From: Pseudomonadota bacterium | Lineage (GTDB): Bacteria > Pseudomonadota > Gammaproteobacteria > Burkholderiales > Burkholderiaceae_D | Length of the DNA stretch: 5,632 bases | Direction: 5' to 3' | Assembly (NCBI GenBank): GCA_023409175.1 | Contig: JAEYIG010000087.1 | Span: forward strand, 1-5,632 | Shown here: positions 1 through 4,949 of the stretch, in pieces | How positions within the stretch are numbered: the stretch's first letter is position 1 | Layout of the letters: the number at the start of each line of letters is the position of its first letter | Notes under the pieces: generated by a model | Told to the model about the DNA's origin: nothing | Database searches by the model: none | What the model saw: only the letters and a program-made list of their open reading frames with translations | Program-made: the position numbers and the translations under genes

Positions 1-1334
1 AATTCGCCGGTAATGCTGTTTAAGGCATCCTGCGCCAGCCGCAGTTCTTCTGCCAGCAGGTCCACTGAAGGATTCTTCGCTACGGCGAGTTCTGCGGCAA
101 TGGCAAGATGCTTTTCGGCTACTTTCATGGCCGTCAGGTGACGTTCACGCGCGAGATAGGTTGATTCACCGGTTTGTGTCCAGCCAGCGATTTTTAAGAG
201 CTCACCTCTTAACAAGTCAATGCCGTCTCCAGTCTGGGTAGAAAGATAGACCTGGGTAATACCAAACATGGAATCGACGGATGGCCTGTGGCCAGAGATG
301 TCGATCTTGTTCCAGATCTGGATGACCGGGATGTTTTCCGGGAATTCAGATGCGATTTTTTCATCGGCGCGTGTTGGGCCAAGGCTGGCATCGAGCAATT
401 GAAGGATGACGTCTGCCTTGCCGATTTCTGCCCATGCCCGTTCGATGCCAATGCGTTCGACTTCATCTTCGGCACTGCTGGCCCGGATGCCCGCCGTATC
501 GATCAGGGTGACGGGCACGCCTTCGATCTGGATCGTTTCAGTGATTTTGTCGCGTGTCGTTCCGGCAATCGGAGTGACGATGGCAACATTGGAACCGGCC
601 AGCACATTCAACAGCGACGATTTTCCGACATTGGTCTGGCCAGCCAGGACAACGTGAATGCCTTCTCTCAGCAATGCCCCCTGCGCGGACTGGGCAATAA
701 TGGCGGAAAGCGCTTCCTGAATTTGGGTGATTTGGCCTTCCACGTTTTCTTTTTTCAGGAAATCAATGTCTTCTTCAGGGAAATCCAACGAGGATTCAAC
801 CATCATGCGGAGCTGGACGATATTGGCAACCAGTTCGTGGATTTCTTTTGAAAAGACTCCGGAAAGCGAACGGGATGCAGACCGGACGGCTTCTTCGGTC
901 GTTGCATCGATCAGGTCGGCAATGGCTTCGGCCTGCGCGAGGTCGATTCTGTCATTCAAAAAGGCACGACGGGTGAATTCACCGGGTTCTGCCATCCTGA
1001 GATCGATTTTCTTGCCAGCTTCAAGGCATCTTTTCAGAACCATCTGCAGTACTGTCGGACCCCCATGACCCTGTAATTCGAGAACATCTTCTCCTGTGAA
1101 AGAATTCGGTGCCTTGAAATAAATGGCCAGCCCTTCATCGATAATGGATCTGTCGGCTTCCAGAAAAGGCAGAAAGTGTGCGTAACGGGGACTTAAGGGC
1201 AAATCTGCGTTCGTATCCTTGAAAAGCTCATTGATAAGGGGATCCAGATTTTTGCCTGAGATACGTATGATACCCACCCCTCCGCGTCCGGGAGGAGTCG
1301 CAATTGCAACGATAGGAGAAGAATCAGTTTTCAT
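1..1334 (-). CDS. mnmE: tRNA uridine-5-carboxymethylaminomethyl(34) synthesis GTPase MnmE (3' end cut off)
   Basis: MnmE, with MnmG, installs the (carboxymethyl)aminomethyl group on wobble U34 of certain tRNAs in the cytoplasm, using a methylene-tetrahydrofolate carbon and GTP hydrolysis. The minus-strand frame is open for 444 codons from the ATG at 1334-1332 to the window edge. The N-terminal folate-binding domain has the typical TPPGRGGVGIIRISG near residues 13-27 and GHGGP at 89-93. The inserted G domain carries P-loop GQTNVGKSS (232-240), TTRD (259-262), DTAG (279-282) and NKID (342-345). The C-terminal helical domain ends at LRLAQDALNSITGE, so about 18 residues including the usual CIGK tail, whose Cys is catalytic in the family, lie outside the window. 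Just after DTAG, the loop before DEVERIGIERAW appears about two residues longer than in E. coli as I remember it. No strong Shine-Dalgarno precedes the ATG (only GGAA about 12 bases upstream). The gene is divergent from the aminotransferase, not downstream of yidC. The family call is very secure. Confidence 0.97.
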   Translation of the reverse strand, partial: MKTDSSPIVAIATPPGRGGVGIIRISGKNLDPLINELFKDTNADLPLSPRYAHFLPFLEADRSIIDEGLAIYFKAPNSFTGEDVLELQGHGGPTVLQMVLKRCLEAGKKIDLRMAEPGEFTRRAFLNDRIDLAQAEAIADLIDATTEEAVRSASRSLSGVFSKEIHELVANIVQLRMMVESSLDFPEEDIDFLKKENVEGQITQIQEALSAIIAQSAQGALLREGIHVVLAGQTNVGKSSLLNVLAGSNVAIVTPIAGTTRDKITETIQIEGVPVTLIDTAGIRASSAEDEVERIGIERAWAEIGKADVILQLLDASLGPTRADEKIASEFPENIPVIQIWNKIDISGHRPSVDSMFGITQVYLSTQTGDGIDLLRGELLKIAGWTQTGESTYLARERHLTAMKVAEKHLAIAAELAVAKNPSVDLLAEELRLAQDALNSITGE

Positions 1335-1388
1335 TGTAGATTATGGTTCCAGACAGGTTGTCATAACTGATGGTTATTTTTCTAATGC

Positions 1389-1417
1389 ATTATCCTTGCT
1401 GTGACGGAAAATGAAAA
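1389..1417 (-). promoter_or_regulatory. Candidate sigma-70 promoter of mnmE
   Basis: Reading the minus strand, TTTTCA (1417-1412) is followed after 17 bases by GATAAT (1394-1389), a five-of-six match to the -10 consensus. The start of transcription would fall near 1382, giving mnmE a leader of about 48 bases. This is a pattern match only, but both its place and its spacing are right for the only gene it could serve. Confidence 0.45.
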
Positions 1418-1492
1418 GTATTAGAGTGAATTGTTCGGCATTTGCGTGTTATTTTTTACATAGATTTGAGATGTTCAGGCTAATGTTGCCAG

Positions 1493-1533
1493 CAGACAAA
1501 TTGGTATTGATGCAAAAATGGCGAATTTGTCTG
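1493..1533. repeat. 10-bp perfect inverted repeat with 21-bp spacer (possible operator)
   Basis: CAGACAAATT at 1493-1502 is repeated as its exact reverse complement AATTTGTCTG at 1524-1533, with 21 bases between. Arm centres are 31 bp apart, about three helical turns, so both arms would face the same side of the DNA. The right arm covers the proposed -35 hexamer of the aminotransferase promoter. There is no T-run after it, so it does not look like a terminator. It may be a regulator binding site, which is inference; no known box is recognised. Confidence 0.5.
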
Positions 1534-1557
1534 TCATGAAAGCCAGATAAGTATAGA
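1527..1557 (+). promoter_or_regulatory. Candidate promoter of the aminotransferase gene
   Basis: TTGTCT (1527-1532) and TATAGA (1552-1557) resemble -35 and -10 hexamers, but the 19-bp spacing is wider than ideal. A start near 1564 would give a leader of about 114 bases ahead of the ATG at 1678. The -35 lies inside the right arm of the 1493-1533 inverted repeat, which would suit repression by a bound protein. Weak match; the true promoter could lie elsewhere in the 343-base gap. Confidence 0.3.
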
Positions 1558-1581
1558 ATTCCCTTTTATCCTGTATTTTTT

Positions 1582-1618
1582 AAGGAAATGTAAAAGCAGG
1601 GACGGCAATTTCCTTGCC
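1582..1618 (+). promoter_or_regulatory. Leader with two mutually exclusive hairpins upstream of the aminotransferase
   Basis: AAGGAAAT (1582-1589) pairs perfectly with ATTTCCTT (1608-1615), an 8-bp stem with an 18-base loop. A smaller hairpin, GGCAA (1604-1608) with TTGCC (1614-1618), uses the same bases, so only one can form at a time. Further down, a run of seven T (1655-1661) sits just before the ribosome binding site but has no GC-rich stem directly in front of it. The leader could be regulatory or merely structured; no known riboswitch is recognised. Confidence 0.3.
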
Positions 1619-1666
1619 TTGAATCGATAAATACAGCTTTGTTTCCGGATTTAATTTTTTTAATGT

Positions 1667-1670
1667 GGAG
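1667..1670 (+). promoter_or_regulatory. Ribosome binding site that fixes the aminotransferase start
   Basis: GGAG at 1667-1670 is seven bases ahead of the ATG at 1678. The longer reading from a TTG at 1639 has no comparable site and adds 13 residues (FPDLIFLMWSNG-like) unlike the family, so the ATG at 1678 is preferred. Confidence 0.8.
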
Positions 1671-1677
1671 TAATGGA

Positions 1678-2931
1678 ATGAATGCCCCGTCAAACACTTC
1701 GGCCGACAATAATGACAAGACAGTGAGCCGCCAGACTTTTGATGAAGTGATGGTGCCTGTTTTTGCACCGAACGCGTTTATTCCCGTCCGGGGCTCCGGA
1801 CTTGATCTCTGGGATCAGGACGGCAAACATTATCTCGATCTGACGGGTGGTATTGCTGTTTCCGGTCTGGGGCATGCGCCTGCCGAGCTCGTTGAGGCAT
1901 TGACCGATCAGGCCAAAAAATTGTGGCATGTCAGTAATTATTTTACGAACGAGCCTGTCCTGAAACTGGCCAAAGCATTAACGGAAGCCACTTTTGCGGA
2001 AAAGGTTTTTTTCTGCAATTCCGGGGGTGAAGCGAATGAAGCGGCATTCAAACTGGCACGTAAATGGGCACACAATCGTTTTGGCGCCAACAAGAATCGT
2101 ATCGTTTCCTGTTTTCATTCCTTCCACGGAAGAACCCTTTTTACCGTGACGGTGGGTGGTCAGTCGAAATATACCGAAGGTTTTGAACCGTTGCCCCAGC
2201 AGATCGATCATATTCCTTTCAATGACATTGACGCAGCCCGTGCCGCGATTGGTGATGACGTTTGTGCCGTTGTGGTTGAGCCGGTTCAGGGTGAGGGCGG
2301 CATTCTCCCGGCCAGTGTCGAGTATCTGAAAACGTTGCGTCAGTTGTGCAATGAAAAGAATGCACTTCTGATTTTTGACGAAATCCAGTGCGGTATGGGA
2401 CGTACAGGCGATCTGTTCGCTTATATGGGATATGGCGTCACGCCGGATATCATGACCTCTGCCAAGGCACTCGGTAATGGCTTTCCTATTGCAGCCATGC
2501 TGACGACCTCGGATATTGCCAGCGCTTTTTCGGTCGGATCCCACGGAACGACTTATGGCGGCAATCCTCTGGCCGCTGCTGTTGCATGCAAGGTGATGGA
2601 AATTATCAATACACCTGAATTTCTTGCAAGGGTGGTTGAAGCCGGCAATAAATTGAAGGCGAGTCTGGAAAGGGTTGCTGCCGACTATCCGGACGTATTT
2701 GCAGGCGTACGCGGTAAAGGTCTGATGCTCGGTCTGGTTATGTCAGATAAATATCACGGTAAAGCAGCCGAAATAACCGGTGCTGCGGCAAAAGAGGGTC
2801 TGTTGCTGCTACTGGCAGGGTATGACGTGATTCGCTATGTCCCGGCACTTGTCATCAAGGATGAGCATATTGAACAGGGCGAAAAACTGTTGCGCCAGGC
2901 AGTCGACTCATGGCTCAAGGCTTCCGCCTGA
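1678..2931 (+). CDS. argD: Acetylornithine / succinyldiaminopimelate-type class III aminotransferase
   Basis: A PLP enzyme of the ArgD/AstC group, which moves an amino group between glutamate and N-acetylglutamate semialdehyde (arginine synthesis), often also serving the DapC step of lysine synthesis, or acts on succinylornithine in arginine breakdown (AstC). The 417-residue length is slightly above the usual 400-410, through a polar N-terminal extension of roughly 15 residues. Visible landmarks: TFDEVMVPVFAP (20-31), the PLP phosphate loop SGGEANE (115-121), SFHGRTLFTVTVGGQ (148-162), EPVQGEGG (201-208), FDEIQCGMGRTG with the PLP-pyridine Asp at 234, SAKALGNGFP with the Schiff-base lysine at 263, and HGTTYGGNPLA (289-299). 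The loop has Gly where E. coli ArgD has Thr (SGTEANE). No astA/B/D/E neighbour is present, so a biosynthetic ArgD role is preferred over AstC, but the sequence alone does not separate them. The gene stands alone, divergent from mnmE and convergent with the helix-turn-helix gene. Confidence 0.9.
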   Translation: MNAPSNTSADNNDKTVSRQTFDEVMVPVFAPNAFIPVRGSGLDLWDQDGKHYLDLTGGIAVSGLGHAPAELVEALTDQAKKLWHVSNYFTNEPVLKLAKALTEATFAEKVFFCNSGGEANEAAFKLARKWAHNRFGANKNRIVSCFHSFHGRTLFTVTVGGQSKYTEGFEPLPQQIDHIPFNDIDAARAAIGDDVCAVVVEPVQGEGGILPASVEYLKTLRQLCNEKNALLIFDEIQCGMGRTGDLFAYMGYGVTPDIMTSAKALGNGFPIAAMLTTSDIASAFSVGSHGTTYGGNPLAAAVACKVMEIINTPEFLARVVEAGNKLKASLERVAADYPDVFAGVRGKGLMLGLVMSDKYHGKAAEITGAAAKEGLLLLLAGYDVIRYVPALVIKDEHIEQGEKLLRQAVDSWLKASA

Positions 2932-2936
2932 AATTG

Positions 2937-2967
2937 AAAAGGGCTCAAAATTCACAATTTTGAGCCC
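2937..2967 (-). terminator. Hairpin terminator shared by convergent genes, best oriented for the minus strand
   Basis: GGGCTCAAAATT (2941-2952) and AATTTTGAGCCC (2956-2967) form a perfect 12-bp stem around a three-base loop (CAC). On the minus strand the stem is followed by TTTTCAATTT, a proper if interrupted U-tract, so it should end transcription of the helix-turn-helix gene, whose stop is 47 bases away. On the plus strand it begins 9 bases after the aminotransferase stop but is followed by GTAAGGG with no U-tract. It probably also protects that mRNA 3' end, or terminates less efficiently there. Confidence 0.85.
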
Positions 2968-3014
2968 GTAAGGGATGGTAAAACCGGTTTGTCTGGGAAA
3001 TTATCCATCAGCTT

Positions 3015-3341
3015 TCAGTCATCGGCTCTTTTCGGTTTGAATTGTTTATCGCTGATTCTGAATTTCGAGCGACGGTCTCCCATCAGCCTGCGCAATTCCT
3101 TGATGCTCAAATCACTGACTTCGTGCATGCGGATCAATAATGAGGCGCCAACAGGCAGCCGGTTGTGTCTGATTTTGCTGATAACCGGAGGTGCGACTTC
3201 AAGTGCACGTGACAATGCCGCATCGTTTTTGAGATTCAGGTGTTGAATCAGGGTATCGAGAAGGCGGTTGGGATCATAAATTCGATCTTCCAGGCGGTCT
3301 TCTTCTGGTGGCGCTATTGGATTTTTGGCTTTGTTCGTCAT
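3015..3341 (-). CDS. Small helix-turn-helix (Cro/CI-like) DNA-binding protein, function unknown
   Basis: A 108-residue protein without signal or membrane segments, so cytoplasmic. A charged, proline-containing N-terminus (1-26) precedes a compact helical domain at about 27-88. Within it, DAALSRALEV (40-49) and APPVISKIRHNR (50-61) look like the first helix and the recognition helix of a lambda-repressor-type helix-turn-helix; then comes a third helical part, SLLIRMHEVSDLSIKELRRLMG (about 67-88, shown here only as a landmark). The tail is basic (RRSKFRISDKQFKPKR). Proteins of this kind with an almost fixed LSRALEVAPPVISKIRH core are, as I recall, widespread in Oxalobacteraceae and relatives, usually annotated as hypothetical. 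A plausible AGGA site lies 9 bases before the ATG. The targets are unknown; autoregulation is a reasonable guess given a small palindrome upstream. Confidence 0.85.
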   Translation of the reverse strand: MTNKAKNPIAPPEEDRLEDRIYDPNRLLDTLIQHLNLKNDAALSRALEVAPPVISKIRHNRLPVGASLLIRMHEVSDLSIKELRRLMGDRRSKFRISDKQFKPKRADD

Positions 3342-3350
3342 GTTAAAAAA

Positions 3351-3354
3351 TCCT
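3351..3354 (-). promoter_or_regulatory. Ribosome binding site of the helix-turn-helix gene
   Basis: On the minus strand AGGA (3354-3351) precedes the ATG at 3341 by nine bases of AT-rich sequence, a usable though slightly long spacing. It supports the chosen start. Confidence 0.6.
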
Positions 3355-3390
3355 GTTTAATTTAATTCACTTATCTTTGCATAAATAAAA

Positions 3391-3403
3391 TTGTCTCTGA
3401 CAA
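3391..3403. repeat. 13-bp palindrome upstream of the helix-turn-helix gene (possible operator)
   Basis: TTGTC TCT GACAA is a perfect 5-bp inverted repeat with a 3-bp centre, located 50 to 62 bases upstream of the regulator start. Its size and symmetry suit a dimeric Cro/CI-like repressor. Its half-site TTGTC also occurs in the right arm of the inverted repeat ahead of the aminotransferase gene (1527-1531). The link is inference; a five-base match can arise by chance. Confidence 0.3.
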
Positions 3404-3591
3404 GATTTATTTGATGTGAATGCGCGAGAATACTGGCAAACAGTATTTCTCATCTCGTAAAGTTGCCTATCGTCAATATCGTCTATTTTCTTTAACTGAT
3501 CAAGAGTTTTTTCAAATTTCGAAACGATCAGTACGGGAAATAGATGTATCTTGCAATAAATCAGCAAGTTTATAATATTATAACTTTAACA

Positions 3592-3619
3592 ATTATAAAT
3601 AATGTTAAAAAGTTAACAA
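3592..3619 (-). promoter_or_regulatory. Near-consensus minus-strand promoter downstream of mltB
   Basis: On the minus strand TTGTTA (3619-3614) is followed after 16 bases by a perfect TATAAT (3597-3592). Transcription would begin near 3585 and run toward the helix-turn-helix gene, leaving a leader of about 245 bases unless the small open frame in between is translated. The local AT-richness raises the odds of a chance match, but the hexamers are good and the direction fits the only downstream gene. Confidence 0.45.
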
Positions 3620-3639
3620 AAAATGTAAGGAATTATGAA

Positions 3640-4767
3640 TTAATAAGTGTAGCTTGCTGTTTTTTCAAGAAAAACTTTTTTGCCGAGCTCAATGACCGAC
3701 ATTGCGTAAAAATAACTTCTGTTGTATTGCGTGATGGCAAAAAAATTATCCGTACCGATTCGGTACTCAGTGGACGATTTTCCATTTTGCAAATCGATGA
3801 GGCCGTAAACATAATCGTTTGGTGTGTTTAATTCTGTTGAAATACACTGGTTATCCAGTTCTTTCAAAGAGTAGGTCGCTTTGAGCCCCTGATTGAAAAG
3901 GGTAATGGGAAGAGGGCAGTCCATATCGGCTTCGGCCGGAAAAATGACGGGGTGGCCGGTTTTCCAGCCGTGTTGTTTCAGAAAGTTGGCGACACTGCCA
4001 ATGGCGTCGATTGGGGAATTTTCGAGGTCGATTTTTCCGTCTCCGTCAAAATCGACGGCATATGCCCGAACGCTACCGGGCATGAATTGCGGCCATCCGA
4101 TAGCGCCAGCATACGAACCATAGATGCTCAACGGGTCGATTTTGTTTTGTGTGGCTAAAAGGAGAAATTGTTCCAGTTCCTTTCGGAAAAATTCCTGACG
4201 TGAAGCCCGATTGGGCGCATCAGGATAGTAAAAGGCTAGAGTGGTTAATGCGTCGAGTGTTCGGAAACGTCCCGTGTCTCTTCCATAAATGGTTTCAATC
4301 CCGAGAATACCGACGATAATGTAGGCTGGAACGCCATATTTTTTTTCTGCCTTATCGAGATATTTCTCATATGTGTTCCAGAAACGGACTCCGGCGGCGA
4401 CCCTGACAGGTTCGATCATTCTTGCCCTGTATGTCTGCCAGTTTCTGGTTTTGCCGGAAGTCGACGGTTTCATCAGCCTGATTGCGGTATGATTCAAGCT
4501 TATTTTTTTGAAAAGACAACTTACCTGGTTTTTATCGACATGGTATTTTGATGAATACTGGTCGATGAAATCGGCCAATGGCGGTTCAATCGAAAATGAG
4601 GATTCCGTTTCTATGTTTTCGTTGTCCTCCAGTTGTTGCGGCGTAAAACACGTCGGGTCGGCTTTGTTGATGTCATTTCCGGAAATTTGTGCGAAACAAA
4701 TCAGCGGAAAGAGGATCAAACTGAGGAAAGCTGTGGCAGTTTTTCTGCCGGAATTAAATATCATCAT
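3640..4767 (-). CDS. mltB: Secreted lytic murein transglycosylase, MltB family (GH103)
   Basis: Cleaves the MurNAc-GlcNAc bond of peptidoglycan with formation of 1,6-anhydro-MurNAc, acting in the periplasm during wall remodelling. From the ATG at 4767 it has 375 residues. Residues 1-26 form a Sec signal: basic GRK, a hydrophobic stretch AFLSLILFPLI, and a likely cut after CFA. The cysteine there is not in a standard lipobox (PLIC), so a soluble or loosely attached protein is more likely than an E. coli MltB-style lipoprotein. The catalytic region follows: RFWNTYEKYLDKAEKKYGVP, then GILGIETIYGRDTG with the catalytic Glu at 158, YAGAIGWPQFMPGS (219-232), and an EF-hand-like loop DFDGDGKID (239-247) as in Slt35. 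Four cysteines remain in the mature part (40, 84, 284, 308). Two adjacent ATG codons (4767, 4764) compete as start and neither has a good Shine-Dalgarno site. A TTG at 4863 would add 32 residues unlike a signal peptide, and a probable promoter lies within that extension. Confidence 0.92.
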   Translation of the reverse strand: MMIFNSGRKTATAFLSLILFPLICFAQISGNDINKADPTCFTPQQLEDNENIETESSFSIEPPLADFIDQYSSKYHVDKNQVSCLFKKISLNHTAIRLMKPSTSGKTRNWQTYRARMIEPVRVAAGVRFWNTYEKYLDKAEKKYGVPAYIIVGILGIETIYGRDTGRFRTLDALTTLAFYYPDAPNRASRQEFFRKELEQFLLLATQNKIDPLSIYGSYAGAIGWPQFMPGSVRAYAVDFDGDGKIDLENSPIDAIGSVANFLKQHGWKTGHPVIFPAEADMDCPLPITLFNQGLKATYSLKELDNQCISTELNTPNDYVYGLIDLQNGKSSTEYRIGTDNFFAITQYNRSYFYAMSVIELGKKVFLEKTASYTY

Positions 4768-4803
4768 GGGGATGAAGTACTGGACCAATCCACGGAAAAA
4801 TGA

Positions 4804-4832
4804 AGTATAACGATTGCCGGGACATGCGCAAA
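4804..4832 (-). promoter_or_regulatory. Candidate promoter of mltB
   Basis: On the minus strand TATACT (4809-4804) is a five-of-six -10 match, preceded at 17 bases by the weak -35 TTTGCG (4832-4827). Transcription starting near 4797 gives a leader of about 30 bases to the ATG at 4767, and would exclude the upstream TTG start at 4863. Confidence 0.35.
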
Positions 4833-4880
4833 ACAAAATGTGGAAAATAGTTTTCTTTCGCAATTATATGAATGGAGAGA

Positions 4881-4932
4881 TTTCAGTATCTGTGAAAGAT
4901 CATGGCAACCGTATCTGAAGAGTTCGATCGAA
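4881..4932. promoter_or_regulatory. Cluster of small symmetric motifs ahead of the deacetylase-family gene
   Basis: TTTCA (4881-4885) and TGAAA (4893-4897) form an inverted repeat around GTATCTG. The GTATCTG heptamer recurs at 4911-4917, 25 bases further on. A 10-bp perfect palindrome TTCGATCGAA lies at 4923-4932, ending 17 bases before the ATG at 4950. They sit where a promoter and operator for the plus-strand gene should be, but no convincing -35/-10 pair is seen. Each motif is short enough to be chance. Confidence 0.25.
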
Positions 4933-4949
4933 AAAAGATATAAGAATAT

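Larger units (their letters stand above)
3342..3639. other. AT-rich intergenic region between mltB and the helix-turn-helix gene
   Basis: This stretch of 298 bases is clearly richer in A and T than the flanking genes. It holds a minus-strand promoter (3592-3619), a 14-bp palindrome TTATAATATTATAA (3570-3583), a 13-bp palindrome (3391-3403) and an open frame on the minus strand from a TTG at 3567 to a TGA at 3369-3367 (66 codons). That frame has no ATG, no Shine-Dalgarno site and an in-frame stop shortly upstream, yet its middle (FEKTLDQLKKIDDIDDRQLY) reads like a polar helix. It is not called as a gene; it could be a small unannotated protein or a decayed remnant. No terminator for mltB is evident here. 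Confidence 0.5.

Noticed and set aside
288..851. 187-codon plus-strand open frame across mnmE
   Set aside because: It is the antisense shadow of mnmE, which carries all G-domain motifs on the other strand; its product is low in recognisable features and rich in F, D, N and R typical of shadow frames.
1518..1550. Tiny plus-strand frame MANLSVMKAR ahead of the aminotransferase gene, as a possible arginine-sensing leader peptide
   Set aside because: It has one arginine, no Shine-Dalgarno site and lies upstream of the predicted transcription start.
1978..2544. 188-codon minus-strand open frame inside the aminotransferase gene
   Set aside because: Antisense shadow of a gene with all family motifs; no ribosome binding site or recognisable domain.
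2981..2990. Palindrome AAACCGGTTT just beyond the terminator
   Set aside because: Ten bases, isolated, between the terminator and the regulator stop codon; expected often enough by chance and with no matching partner site.
3570..3583. 14-bp palindrome TTATAATATTATAA
   Set aside because: Made only of A and T in an AT-rich island, so symmetry is weak evidence; noted in the intergenic entry but not claimed as an operator.
3604..3617. Small hairpin GTTAA-AAAG-TTAAC as terminator of mltB
   Set aside because: Five A/T-rich base pairs with a single GC pair and no proper U-tract; it also lies inside the predicted promoter spacer.
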